Source of the DNA: SCUS01 sp966211675
GTDB taxonomy: Bacteria; Myxococcota_A; Polyangia; Polyangiales; Ga0077539
Direction: 5' to 3'
Assembly (NCBI GenBank): GCA_966211675.1
Contig: CBIHPK010000008.1
Coordinates: 30,461-94,460 of the forward strand
DNA length: 64,000 bases
Both the position numbers and the translations under genes were made by a program. This document shows, one piece after another, positions 14,696 to 22,874 of this stretch. Position 1 is the stretch's first letter. Every line of letters starts with the position of its first letter. Below the pieces are notes generated by a model, which had not been told where the DNA came from, did no database searches, and saw only the letters and a program-made list of their open reading frames with translations.

Positions 14696-16413
14696 TGCTC
14701 TCGGCCGCCCAGCCGTTCCTGCTCGTCGCTGAGGCGCCTCCGCCGACGCCGGCGGGTCGGCTCGCGCCCCGCGACTACCAGAGCAACGGCATCGACGACG
14801 CGCGCCGCATCCTCGCCGAGGGCGTGCGCGCGCTCCTGCTGGTGATGGCCACGGGCGGCGGGAAGACCGTCGTCGCGGCGCTCATCGCCCTCGGCGCCCT
14901 CGCCAAGGGCAAGCGCGTGCTCTTCGTGGGCCCGCGCCGCGAGATCATCGCGCAGGCCTTCTGGAAGCTCGTCGAGGCCGGCGTACCCGAACTCGACCTC
15001 GGCGTGATCATGGCCGACGGGGTCATCCCCCACCCGGCCACGCAGCAGCCCTACAGCGCGCGCCGCCCGATGGCGCCCTGCCAGGTGGCCAGCCTCCAGA
15101 CGCTCAACAACCGGCGCCTGCCTCCCGCGGACGTGGTGTTCATCGACGAGGCCCACCACGCCACGAGCGAGACGTGGGCGAAGGTCATCCGCCACTACCT
15201 CGACGCCGGCGCGAAGGTCGTCGGCCTCACCGCCACGCCGTGCCGCGCGGACGGGCGGGGCCTGCGGATCTTCGAGCGCCTGCACGTCATCGCGACCTTC
15301 CGCGAGCTCGCGGCGCGCGGCTTCCTCGTCGTCCCGCGGGTGTTCATCTCCAAGAAGCAGGCGGACCTCGCCGGCGTGAAGGTCTCGGAGAGCGGGGACT
15401 ACAACCAGGCGCAGCTCGCCGAGCGGATGGACAAGCGCGAGCTCGTCGGCGACGTCGTCGAGCACTACCAGCGGCTCGGCGCGGGCCGCCGCGGGGTGAT
15501 CTTCGCCGCGTCCGTCGAGCACTCGCGGCACCTCGCCGCCGCGTTCGAGGAGGCCGGTGTCCCCGCGGGTCATATCGACGGCACCACGAAGACCGAGGAG
15601 CGCGACGCTGTGCTGGCGCGCCTGCGGCGCGGCGACATCCTCGTCGTCTGCAACTACGGGTGCCTCACCGAGGGCTGGGACGAGCCCTCCATCAGCTACG
15701 TCGCGCTCGTCCGCCCGACCGAGTCGCTCGCGCTCGCGCTGCAGATGATGGGGCGGGGGCTGCGCCCGCACGCGTCCAAGCCGGACGTGATCGTTGTCGA
15801 CCACGCGAGCATCGTCGTCCGAGACGGCGTCCGACACCACGGCTTCCCCCAGGACGACCGCGAGTGGGACCTCGAGGGCGCGGCGAAGCGTCCCGCCTCG
15901 GTGAGCTGCCGCACCTGCCCGAAGTGTTACGCGACCTTCCCCGCGGGCACGTCCGTCTGCACGGAATGCGGGTTCGTGTTCCCGTCGGCCGAGCGTGAGG
16001 ACCTGAGCCAGGTCGACGACGAGATGGTCGAGACCGACGACGCCGCGGTGCCCCGCCCTCCCTCGGTGTCCGAGCGCATGACGGCCTACGCCGCGATGCT
16101 CGCCGACGCGTGGGCGCGCGGGCGGAAGGTCGGCTGGGCGCGACACACCTACCACGAGAAGTTCGGCATGTGGCCTCGGGGCGCGCGCGCCAAGGAGCTC
16201 GAGCGCCAGTACCTCCGGCCCGCCACCGAGCCTGCGCCCGAGGTCGAGGCGCCCCCGCCCGCGCAGGCGATGCTCGCCGCGGTGGAGGCGGTCCCGGCGC
16301 CCGCCCTTGCCCCGCCGGTGCGCGCCCGTCGCATCGACCTCGCCTCGTTGCTCGCCCAGCGGCCGCCCGTCGCCGCGCGACCGGCGGAGGAGGTCGAAGC
16401 GTGGAGCATCTAG
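14695..16413 (+). CDS. SF2 DEAH-type DNA helicase with zinc finger and RRIDL tail
   Basis: 572 residues. Visible SF2 motifs are Walker A ATGGGKT (near residue 53), DEAHH (near 151), TATP (near 179) and motif VI QMMGRGLRP (near 349), the layout of phage and UvrB/RecQ-like DEAD/DEAH helicases. A five-Cys zinc-finger-like cluster follows (CRTCPKC ... CTEC, 405-425), then a helical domain (KVGWARHTYHEKFGMWPRG) and a long Pro/Ala linker. The extreme C-terminus has RARRIDLASLL near residue 543, almost identical to RARRIDLGALL at the end of the primase-helicase (18493-21915). ATG 14695 is used; GTG 14692 in frame is equally possible. Likely DNA unwinding in phage replication. Confidence 0.85.
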   Translation: MLSAAQPFLLVAEAPPPTPAGRLAPRDYQSNGIDDARRILAEGVRALLLVMATGGGKTVVAALIALGALAKGKRVLFVGPRREIIAQAFWKLVEAGVPELDLGVIMADGVIPHPATQQPYSARRPMAPCQVASLQTLNNRRLPPADVVFIDEAHHATSETWAKVIRHYLDAGAKVVGLTATPCRADGRGLRIFERLHVIATFRELAARGFLVVPRVFISKKQADLAGVKVSESGDYNQAQLAERMDKRELVGDVVEHYQRLGAGRRGVIFAASVEHSRHLAAAFEEAGVPAGHIDGTTKTEERDAVLARLRRGDILVVCNYGCLTEGWDEPSISYVALVRPTESLALALQMMGRGLRPHASKPDVIVVDHASIVVRDGVRHHGFPQDDREWDLEGAAKRPASVSCRTCPKCYATFPAGTSVCTECGFVFPSAEREDLSQVDDEMVETDDAAVPRPPSVSERMTAYAAMLADAWARGRKVGWARHTYHEKFGMWPRGARAKELERQYLRPATEPAPEVEAPPPAQAMLAAVEAVPAPALAPPVRARRIDLASLLAQRPPVAARPAEEVEAWSI

Positions 16414-17096
16414 CTCTCGACACCAACCCCTCCACCGCGGCCCGCCTGGAGGCCGAGGGCGTGCGCATCACCGTGGTCTCCACGGGGCTCGCCGCCGCGC
16501 GCGTGGACCTCGTCGCCCCGAAGACGCTGCGGCCCTTCGTGCAGGCGGCCCTCGCGTGGCGCGTCGCCGCGATGCGCGCGCAGCTCGCCACCCGTGGGGG
16601 CCTCGGCGCCGTCGCGGACACGCCGGTCGCCGTCCCCGGGCTCAAGCTCCCGCTGGCGCCCGAGGTGCGATGGAGCGGCTGGACGGAGTCCTACGGCCGC
16701 ACCTTCTGGCAGGAGCGCACGGCGCAACGCCCCGCGGGCGGGTGGTGCGGCTCCTGCGGCGAGCCCCACGCGACGCAGGGCGAGACCGGCGACTGCTCGC
16801 TCTGCAACGCCGCACGCGTCGCGGCCCTGCGCGCGGAGGGTCTGATCGGCGCGTCCGAGCCGCTCCCTCCAGCGCCGGCGTACCCGTCGGCCGAGGAGTT
16901 CCGGCGCGCGACCTACGCGTGCCCCGGCCTGCGCGCCGCGACGCCCGTGCCCGCGCGGGTGCCGTGGGTCTGCGAGGTGTGCGGCTTCACGAACGTGGGT
17001 CGCCGGCGCGACGTGGAGGGCTGCGGCCCATGCACCAACCGAGAGGACACGACGCTCGACATGAGCCGCCTCGGGGAGGTGCGCCGTGCCCTGTAG
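16401..17096 (+). CDS. Zinc-ribbon hypothetical protein
   Basis: 231 residues from a GTG inside the helicase 3' end (13-nt overlap). The first 75 residues form an alpha/beta unit (VRITVVSTGLAAARVDLVAP ... ALAWRVAAMRAQL). The rest carries two Cys clusters: WCGSCGEPHATQGETGDCSLC and WVCEVCGFTNVGRRRDVEGC, the second looking like a RanBP2/zinc-ribbon knuckle. Such tandem ribbons commonly bind nucleic acid. Placed between the helicase and nuclease genes, a replication accessory role is reasonable. Confidence 0.6.
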   Translation: MEHLALDTNPSTAARLEAEGVRITVVSTGLAAARVDLVAPKTLRPFVQAALAWRVAAMRAQLATRGGLGAVADTPVAVPGLKLPLAPEVRWSGWTESYGRTFWQERTAQRPAGGWCGSCGEPHATQGETGDCSLCNAARVAALRAEGLIGASEPLPPAPAYPSAEEFRRATYACPGLRAATPVPARVPWVCEVCGFTNVGRRRDVEGCGPCTNREDTTLDMSRLGEVRRAL

Positions 17097-17340
17097 GCGG
17101 ATCGACCTGGGCGAGGGGACCTTCGCCATCGCCTGCGGCCGCGGCGCGCGCCCGAAGCCCTGCATCGTCTGCGGGCGCGACGGGGCGCGGCTCTGCGACG
17201 GGGTGTTGCCGACGCCCACCGGTGAGACGCGGATCTGCAGCGTCGCGCTCTGCCCGGAGCACGCTGTGCGCCTCGGCTCGGGCTCGGACTACTGCCCGAG
17301 CTGCGCGGCCGCGCGGGGCCTCGGCGGAGGGCCGCGATGA
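17086..17340 (+). CDS. Small zinc-binding protein
   Basis: 84 residues from GTG 17086 with an 11-nt overlap. Four Cys pairs or singles (CIVCGRDGARLCDG, ICSVALCPEH, YCPSCAAARG) suggest two zinc sites. The N-terminus CRRIDLGEG echoes the RRIDL motif of the two helicases, perhaps by chance. No family recognised. Confidence 0.55.
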   Translation: MPCRRIDLGEGTFAIACGRGARPKPCIVCGRDGARLCDGVLPTPTGETRICSVALCPEHAVRLGSGSDYCPSCAAARGLGGGPR

Positions 17341-17612
17341 TCGGCACCCACCTCGGCGAGTCCTGCTACCGCATCACGCACCGCGCGACGGGCGTGGTCG
17401 CGGCGGTGTGGTGGCGCCCTGCGCGAGGGTCGCGTGGCGTGCCCCCGGCGGACGTCATCGCCCGGGCGAAGCGCCTCCTGCGCCACCGGCTGCGGGTGCA
17501 CTTCGCCGCGCTCGGTCCCGCGCCGCTCGTGCGCACGGTCGACCTGATCGAGAACCCCGAGGCATCGCGCGCGCTGCTCGACGGCGAGCTCCCGACGGGC
17601 GGTGCCCGGTGA
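17337..17612 (+). CDS. Hypothetical protein
   Basis: 91 residues, ATGA overlap with the previous gene. A beta start (GESCYRITHRATGVVAAVWW) is followed by a basic helix (ADVIARAKRLLRHRLRVHFA) and a short tail. Small, basic and unclassified; coupled to the VRR-NUC gene downstream. Confidence 0.5.
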   Translation: MIGTHLGESCYRITHRATGVVAAVWWRPARGSRGVPPADVIARAKRLLRHRLRVHFAALGPAPLVRTVDLIENPEASRALLDGELPTGGAR

Positions 17613-18097
17613 GCGCTCCGAAGAACACCGTCCTCGAGCAGGACTTCCAGCAGCGCATCCGCCCGGCGCTGGTGAAGGCCCACGTGCCGGTGCGCGTGTG
17701 GCGCCAGCCCGCCGGGCGCATCCCCGTCCTGCGAGGCGGGGTCGTGGAGTGCGCACCGGGCGGCGCCGCCGATCTCACCGGCGTCCCCACCACCGGGAGC
17801 GGGGTGCGTCTCGAGGTGGAGCTGAAGGGCCCCGAGACGCCTGTAGGCCCCGGCCAGGACGACTGGCGCGACAACGTGGTGCGCTGGGGCTGCGCGTACG
17901 ACCGCATCCGGTACACCCGCGCGCTCGACATGGAGGGCAACGTCGCCGCGGCCGTCGCGCGCATCGCCACGCTCGTCGAGCTCGCCGGCTGCCTGCACCC
18001 GGACGACGCGACGACGGTCCACCCGTCCGGCGGCGTGTGGTGCACGCGCTGCGGGTGGCGCAACGGCGGGCGGCCGAGGGAGGTCGTGCGTGGCTGA
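17609..18097 (+). CDS. VRR-NUC-like PD-(D/E)XK nuclease
   Basis: 162 residues from GTG 17609. The core GGAADLTGVPTTGSG, RLEVELKGPET and GPGQDDWRDNVVRWG reproduces the VRR-NUC order: G-x-x-DL, ExK on the next strand, then Q...W...G. VRR-NUC proteins act as structure-specific nucleases or Holliday-junction resolvases. The C-terminus adds a CTRCGWRNGGRP zinc knuckle. In a replication operon with two helicases it is a good candidate for branch resolution before packaging. Catalytic residues D, E and K appear intact. Confidence 0.75.
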   Translation: MSAPKNTVLEQDFQQRIRPALVKAHVPVRVWRQPAGRIPVLRGGVVECAPGGAADLTGVPTTGSGVRLEVELKGPETPVGPGQDDWRDNVVRWGCAYDRIRYTRALDMEGNVAAAVARIATLVELAGCLHPDDATTVHPSGGVWCTRCGWRNGGRPREVVRG

Positions 18098-18500
18098 GCC
18101 GCCGTACCACCTCCATGTGCGCGCCTTCCCCGACCGCGGCCCAGCGCGCGCCGTCGGCGTGGTGCTCACCCGCGACGGCGCCGAGGGGGCCCGCGCGCGC
18201 TCGTGCGCGGTGCAGGCCCCCAGCACCCACCGCGGCACGCTCCAGGGCCTCGACCAGGCGCTCGCGTGGCTCGCCCGACGCGGGCGACCGGCGCCAGTGG
18301 TGGTGCACACCAACCTCACCTCGGTGCGCGCGGTGCTACTCGGCACGGGCGAGGCCGCCGACGCCCCCGAGCTCGTCGAGGATCTCCGCCGACGCCTCGC
18401 CGAGCGACCGGGCTCCTCGGTCGAGTGGACCGGCGACCGCGAGGGCAACCCGCACATGGTCCGCGCCTACTGGCTCGCCGAGGGGAGGGCGCGTGGCTGA
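18090..18500 (+). CDS. Degenerate RNase H-like protein
   Basis: 136 residues from GTG 18090. The chain follows the RNase H order: VGVVL strand, THRGTLQGLDQALAWL helix, PVVVHTNLTSVRAVL, then SVEWTGDREGNPHMVRAYWLAEG at the end, parallel to the W...GHxGN...ADxLA ending of RNase HI. The catalytic acids are missing at the expected spots (N in HTN, no Asp in RAYWL), so it is likely inactive. A structural or inhibitory role beside the primase is possible. The fold assignment is pattern-based and needs structure prediction. Confidence 0.45.
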   Translation: MAEPPYHLHVRAFPDRGPARAVGVVLTRDGAEGARARSCAVQAPSTHRGTLQGLDQALAWLARRGRPAPVVVHTNLTSVRAVLLGTGEAADAPELVEDLRRRLAERPGSSVEWTGDREGNPHMVRAYWLAEGRARG

Positions 18501-21500
18501 CCCGCTCGACACCCTCGGCTTCGTCATTCCGCACAGCCGGCTCCGCGGCACGCACGGCCCGGGCTGCGTGCAGGACTACTGCACGGCCGACCTGACGAAG
18601 CACCGTCTTGCGTGCCCCGGCCCCCACACCGCCGACTGGCGTTGCGCGCCGGGCGCCCCCGACAACGTCCACGGCGCCGAGCCCGTGCTCGTGCGCACCC
18701 CGCTTCGGGAGATCTTCGACACCCACTACCGGACCGAGGCGCACTTCGCGAGCTACGCGCTCCTGCGCGACGGGCAGACCCTCCCGCGGCAGCCGCGCAT
18801 CCTGAAGGGCGCGCTCCCGTGGATCCGCAGCGAGGGCTTCGAGGTCGTCTCGACGATGCTCTTCGCGGACTGGGACAACCCCGGCCACGCCCCCTGGACA
18901 CCGGAGACGCTCTCTGCGTTCCACGAGACGTGGGCGCGCGCCGCAGGCCCGCTCGCAACGTGCGGCGTCTACCTCTCACCCAAGGGGGCGCGCATCGTCC
19001 AGCCACTCTCGACGTGGCTGGTCGTCGAGGACGCCGAAGCGAGCCTGCGGACCTGGCTCGACCAGCTCGTCGCCGCCGGCGCCGACCCGAGCATCGCGGC
19101 GGTGCACGACTGGACGCGCCTCATGCGCGCTCCGCACCACCGGCGCCAGAAGAACGGGCAGCGCGTTGTCTCCGCGTGGCGGGACCTCTCACGGATGGTC
19201 GCCGTCGAGGCCCCTCCGCCGTCGGCCGCGAGGCGCGCCGCACGTCGTCGCCCCGCCAGCCAGCCCCAGCCCGGCGGCGGCGCGGTAATCCCGCTCTTCG
19301 CCGAGGACTGCCCCGCCGACTGGCACGCCGCAACCGACGCGATCGGCGCCGCCATCCGGGACCACGTGCGCGCGGACTGGCGTCGCTGCTACATGGTCCT
19401 CGCCGGGGCGCTCTGCGCGCGGGGGTGCCCGCTCGACGCCGTCCCCTCCGTCGTCGCCCGCGCCCACGTCGTCGACCAGAGCTACCCCGAGTGGGAGGCC
19501 TACCTGACGGACCGCGTCGGCCTCGCCCGCTGGGTCGCCGTCCGCTACGCGAGCGGCGAGGCCGTGTTCGGCTACCACGCGCTCGCCAAGGAGTTCCCCA
19601 ACGTCGCCGAGGCCCTCGACCGGACCACCACGTCGGGGGTCGAGGCGAGCGTCCTCGCGCAGCTCCGTGCCCCCGGGCTCCCGTTCGCCCCCCTCGCCGA
19701 CGCCGCGGCGACGATGGAGCGCGAGGTGCGGGGCGCCTACGGCGTTGTGGCGATCGCCGCGCCCCCGGGCTTCGGGAAGACGCACACGGTGGTCACGCTC
19801 GCTGGCGAGAAGCCTCCCGTGGGCAAGCCTGCCTCGCCCGGCGCCCGCGTGGCCATGAGCGCCCCGACGCACCGCCTCTCCGTCCAGACCGCCGCGAAGC
19901 TCCCGGGCCGCTCGCTCCGCGTGTTCTCCCCGGTCTCACACAAGGGCCCCGACGGCGCCGACACATGCATCTACGCCGCGGCCGCGCGCGCCCTCGCCGA
20001 GGGCGGCCAGTCCGTCGAGCGTGAGTTCTGCGAGGGCCGCGACCGCGAGCCCTGTCCGGAGCGGTCGCGCTGCCCGGCATACGGCGGGTCCGAGGGCGCC
20101 GAGGACGCCTCCCTCGTCGTGGGGGTGCACGGCCTCGTCCGGGAGCTCCGCGGGTACGCCGGGACCGCGGGCACCCTCGTCGTGGACGAACCGGGCGAGA
20201 CGGTGTTCACCGAGCGAGTCACCCTCGACCAGCTGCGCACGGCGGCGCGGTACCTCGACCAGTTCGTCGAGCGCTACGCCGCGGCGATGGCCCCGCTGCT
20301 CGCCGCGTTTACCCTCTGGGTGCAGGCCGCCCCCGTCGACGGGAACCTGGTCTACGTGCACGACGCGGTGCGGATCCACGCGGCCGCCGTCGCCCCCGAG
20401 CTCCTCGACGCGGCGGAGATCGACCCCGCGACGCCTCCGGAGGACCTCGGCGAGGCGGTGCTCCTCGCCGCCGCCGGCGCCATCAGCCCGAAGGCCCGCA
20501 CCACCGCGCCGCCGATCCGCTGGTCGGCGCTCGCCGTAGCCCGTGTGAACGTCGCCCGCGCCACCGAGCTCGGGCAGGCCTCGCGGGTCCTCTCTCTCCT
20601 CTGGCGCGCCGTGACCCACGCCGTGCCCTACGCCGCGGCCGTGGAGGGCGAGGAGGAGGAGCGCTCGGCGACGGTCGTCGGGCTCAACGACGACCTGGTG
20701 CTGGCGTTGAAGCACGAGGGCCCCGTGGTGGTGCTCGACGCCAACGCCGCGCTCCACGTGCCGGCGATGGCCCGGGTGCTCGGGCACGCGCCGAAGCTGG
20801 TGAGCCTCCGGGTGCCGGACGGCGCCCCGATCGCGCGGACCATCCTGGCGACGCAGGCCACGCACAAGTCGTGGCTCCCGCGCGGCGTGCCCGACTGGTC
20901 GACGATCCTCCCCAGCCTCCGGGCGATGGTGGCGTGGCTCCTCGAAGACCGGACCACGCGGTCCGTGGGGCTCATCGCCCCGATGGTCCTCGAGGCGGCG
21001 CTCGCGCACGCGATCGACCCCGACGCGCCCGGGCCCCGCGCGCAGTGGGTGGCGAAAGGACTCTCGCTCCGCGCGCTCGCGCAGGCCCGCGCGCAGCTGG
21101 CCCCCGTGCTCGCCCCCTACGACGGTCGATGGATCACCGGGCACTACCAGGCCCTCGAGGGCCTCGACCACATGATCGACTGCGAGGCGAGCGTGACCCT
21201 CATGGACCCGCGGCCCAACCTCGGGATGGAGCTGCTGCGGGCGCAGTACCTGGGGCTCGACCCGGCGGGACGCATCGACCAGCTCGCGAAGGCCGAGCTC
21301 GAGCAGGCCCACGGGCGACTGCGCGTCATCCGGCGCGAGCGGCCGGGGCGGCAGTTCCACGCCGGCGGCCTGGTCCCGGGCGGCTGGGAGGGGCACCCCG
21401 TCGAGGTCCGGACGCTGCCCGTGGGGCGCCCCCGGACCGTGGCGGCGATGGGCGCGGCAGAGTTCCGGGCGGCCCGCGCGGCGTCGGGCATGGGGCTCCG

Positions 21501-21915
21501 CGAGCTCGCCCGCGCCGTGAAGGTCAGCGCCAGCACCCTCGGCCGCTACGAGTCCGGCGAGCGTGCTGTGCCCGAGGCGATCGCCGCCGCTCTGCGCGCA
21601 CTCGCTCCAGGTGTTCCCGAAACCCCCCTTAAGAAGGATCCTATACAGGGGGTTTCGGGAACACCTGACGGCGACGACGGGGGCGAGTCCGGTACAGGGG
21701 GTTTCGGGAACACCCGGGGACCCGTAAGGCTTGTCCCGGTACAGGGGGTTTCGGGAACACCTGACGGCGACGACCCCGACGGCGGGGGGTCAGCGCGCCC
21801 ACGCCGCGCCCGGCGGATCGACCTCGGGGCGCTCCTCGAGGAGGGGTCGCGGCGGCCGGGACCCGTGGCCTGCGTCGCGCCGACGGCGGGTACATCCGGG
21901 CGAGGGGGGTCATGA
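18493..21915 (+). CDS. Primase - FeS helicase - XRE fusion, replication initiator candidate
   Basis: 1140 residues from GTG 18493. N-terminus: a Cys/His cluster (CVQDYC ... HRLACPGPH). Next is an archaeo-eukaryotic primase-like domain with FADWDN (DxD near residue 126), SPKGARIVQPL and HDWTRLMRAPHH. A P-loop APPGFGKTH sits near residue 424, followed by four cysteines (about 492, 513, 521, 527) and LVVDEPGE (Asp565). That order, with VVGVHGLVREL between, is the XPD/DinG pattern of a 4Fe-4S domain between motifs I and II. Residues 992-1030 are an XRE helix-turn-helix (LRELARAVKVSASTLGRYES). A repeat-encoded linker (1038-1095) and an RARRIDLGALL tail follow. Likely a replication initiator, primase and helicase in one chain. 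Confidence 0.78.
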   Translation: MADPLDTLGFVIPHSRLRGTHGPGCVQDYCTADLTKHRLACPGPHTADWRCAPGAPDNVHGAEPVLVRTPLREIFDTHYRTEAHFASYALLRDGQTLPRQPRILKGALPWIRSEGFEVVSTMLFADWDNPGHAPWTPETLSAFHETWARAAGPLATCGVYLSPKGARIVQPLSTWLVVEDAEASLRTWLDQLVAAGADPSIAAVHDWTRLMRAPHHRRQKNGQRVVSAWRDLSRMVAVEAPPPSAARRAARRRPASQPQPGGGAVIPLFAEDCPADWHAATDAIGAAIRDHVRADWRRCYMVLAGALCARGCPLDAVPSVVARAHVVDQSYPEWEAYLTDRVGLARWVAVRYASGEAVFGYHALAKEFPNVAEALDRTTTSGVEASVLAQLRAPGLPFAPLADAAATMEREVRGAYGVVAIAAPPGFGKTHTVVTLAGEKPPVGKPASPGARVAMSAPTHRLSVQTAAKLPGRSLRVFSPVSHKGPDGADTCIYAAAARALAEGGQSVEREFCEGRDREPCPERSRCPAYGGSEGAEDASLVVGVHGLVRELRGYAGTAGTLVVDEPGETVFTERVTLDQLRTAARYLDQFVERYAAAMAPLLAAFTLWVQAAPVDGNLVYVHDAVRIHAAAVAPELLDAAEIDPATPPEDLGEAVLLAAAGAISPKARTTAPPIRWSALAVARVNVARATELGQASRVLSLLWRAVTHAVPYAAAVEGEEEERSATVVGLNDDLVLALKHEGPVVVLDANAALHVPAMARVLGHAPKLVSLRVPDGAPIARTILATQATHKSWLPRGVPDWSTILPSLRAMVAWLLEDRTTRSVGLIAPMVLEAALAHAIDPDAPGPRAQWVAKGLSLRALAQARAQLAPVLAPYDGRWITGHYQALEGLDHMIDCEASVTLMDPRPNLGMELLRAQYLGLDPAGRIDQLAKAELEQAHGRLRVIRRERPGRQFHAGGLVPGGWEGHPVEVRTLPVGRPRTVAAMGAAEFRAARAASGMGLRELARAVKVSASTLGRYESGERAVPEAIAAALRALAPGVPETPLKKDPIQGVSGTPDGDDGGESGTGGFGNTRGPVRLVPVQGVSGTPDGDDPDGGGSARPRRARRIDLGALLEEGSRRPGPVACVAPTAGTSGRGGS
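21608..21763. repeat. Iteron-like repeats inside the primase-helicase gene (candidate origin)
   Basis: The 18-mer GGGGGTTTCGGGAACACC occurs at 21648-21665, 21697-21714 and 21744-21761, and once inverted (21610-21627). The inverted copy and the first direct copy make a perfect 20-bp stem (21608-21627 with 21648-21667). Direct copies are 49 and 47 bp apart, and two are followed by the same TGACGGCGACGA. The loop CTTAAGAAGGATCCTATA is the most AT-rich spot nearby. The unit contains an imperfect dyad GTTTC-G-GGAAC. They are translated in frame as GVSGTPDGDD-like repeats. The position just after the encoded XRE domain recalls lambda ori inside gene O. Confidence 0.7.
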
Positions 21916-22874
21916 ACGCGCTTCTCTCGTTCGACGGTCAATCGCGACCTTACGCGCGCGCGGGCGAGGACGGGGCGGGGCAGTTCGGACGCGGGATCGC
22001 GAGGGAGCGGCGGATGATGAACCACGAGCAGAAGGCCGGTCGGCTGGAGACCTGGCGCGCGGTCGTCGTCGCGCCCGGGTTCGGGCGCCTCCGGGCGACG
22101 ATGACCCTCGACGCGATCGAGTTCTTCGACCCGCGCGTCGGCTGGGTCTGGCGCGCGAGCCACCGCACGACATGCTGGTGCGGCGGCACCCCCCACGATG
22201 CGGTGGCGACGAGCGCCCCGGCGGCCGTCCTCGTCGCGCTCGCCTCGTTCGGCCGCGTGCACGACAAGGTGGTCGAGGAGGTCCGCGGCCCCGGCGAGCG
22301 CACCACGGCCGATCGGGTCGCGTCGGCCGAGCGCGAGGTGCAGCGGCGGTGCGTACTCATCTGTGAGTCGGTCGCCCTCGCGCAGCCCGACGCGCAGGAC
22401 CGCCGCGACCTCGCCAGCGACGCCGCCGAAGCGATCCGCGGCATGGTGTTCTCGGACGCCGGGACGGACGAACTCGAGGAGCAACTCGCAGCAGCCCTGT
22501 CGGAGATCAGGGTCGCGCGGCGCCAGCTCGAGATCGAGCACGCCTCGCACGTCGCAACTGCCGCCGCGCGCGACGCGGCCGAGGCCGAGTGCGATCGGTT
22601 GCGGGCGCTGCTCGCGCGCCCCTTCCGCGTCACCCCGCCGACGCCCGCCGAGGTCGAAGCGCAGCACGCCCTCGGCCGTGGCTGGCGCGTCGAGGACCTC
22701 CGCGGGAGCGTGCAGCACCTTCGCGGGACAGCGCTCAACGAACGCTTCCTCTCGGGCCGGGTGCCCTTGCGGTGGAGCGCCGAGGACGCCGAGCGCCGCC
22801 CCTGCGCGTGGCCGCCCAGCGAGGTGCTCGCTCGCCCGCTCCTCTCCCCCACCGACGAAGGAGACCCCCGTTGA
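21912..22874 (+). CDS. Hypothetical coiled-coil protein
   Basis: 320 residues, ATGA overlap with the primase-helicase. The N-terminal 110 residues look like a small beta domain (RLETWRAVVVAPGFGRLRAT; RTTCWCGGTPHDAVA). The middle is helical and then clearly coiled coil (TDELEEQLAAALSEIRVARR ...). The C-terminus (GRGWRVEDLRGSVQHLRGT) is compact. No enzyme motif. It begins the block of unknown accessory genes that runs to 26666. Confidence 0.6.
   Translation: MNALLSFDGQSRPYARAGEDGAGQFGRGIARERRMMNHEQKAGRLETWRAVVVAPGFGRLRATMTLDAIEFFDPRVGWVWRASHRTTCWCGGTPHDAVATSAPAAVLVALASFGRVHDKVVEEVRGPGERTTADRVASAEREVQRRCVLICESVALAQPDAQDRRDLASDAAEAIRGMVFSDAGTDELEEQLAAALSEIRVARRQLEIEHASHVATAAARDAAEAECDRLRALLARPFRVTPPTPAEVEAQHALGRGWRVEDLRGSVQHLRGTALNERFLSGRVPLRWSAEDAERRPCAWPPSEVLARPLLSPTDEGDPR

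Noticed and set aside
21648..21763. CRISPR-like repeat array
   Set aside because: Only three direct copies with a fourth inverted, spacers partly repeated, coding frame continues through them, no cas genes.
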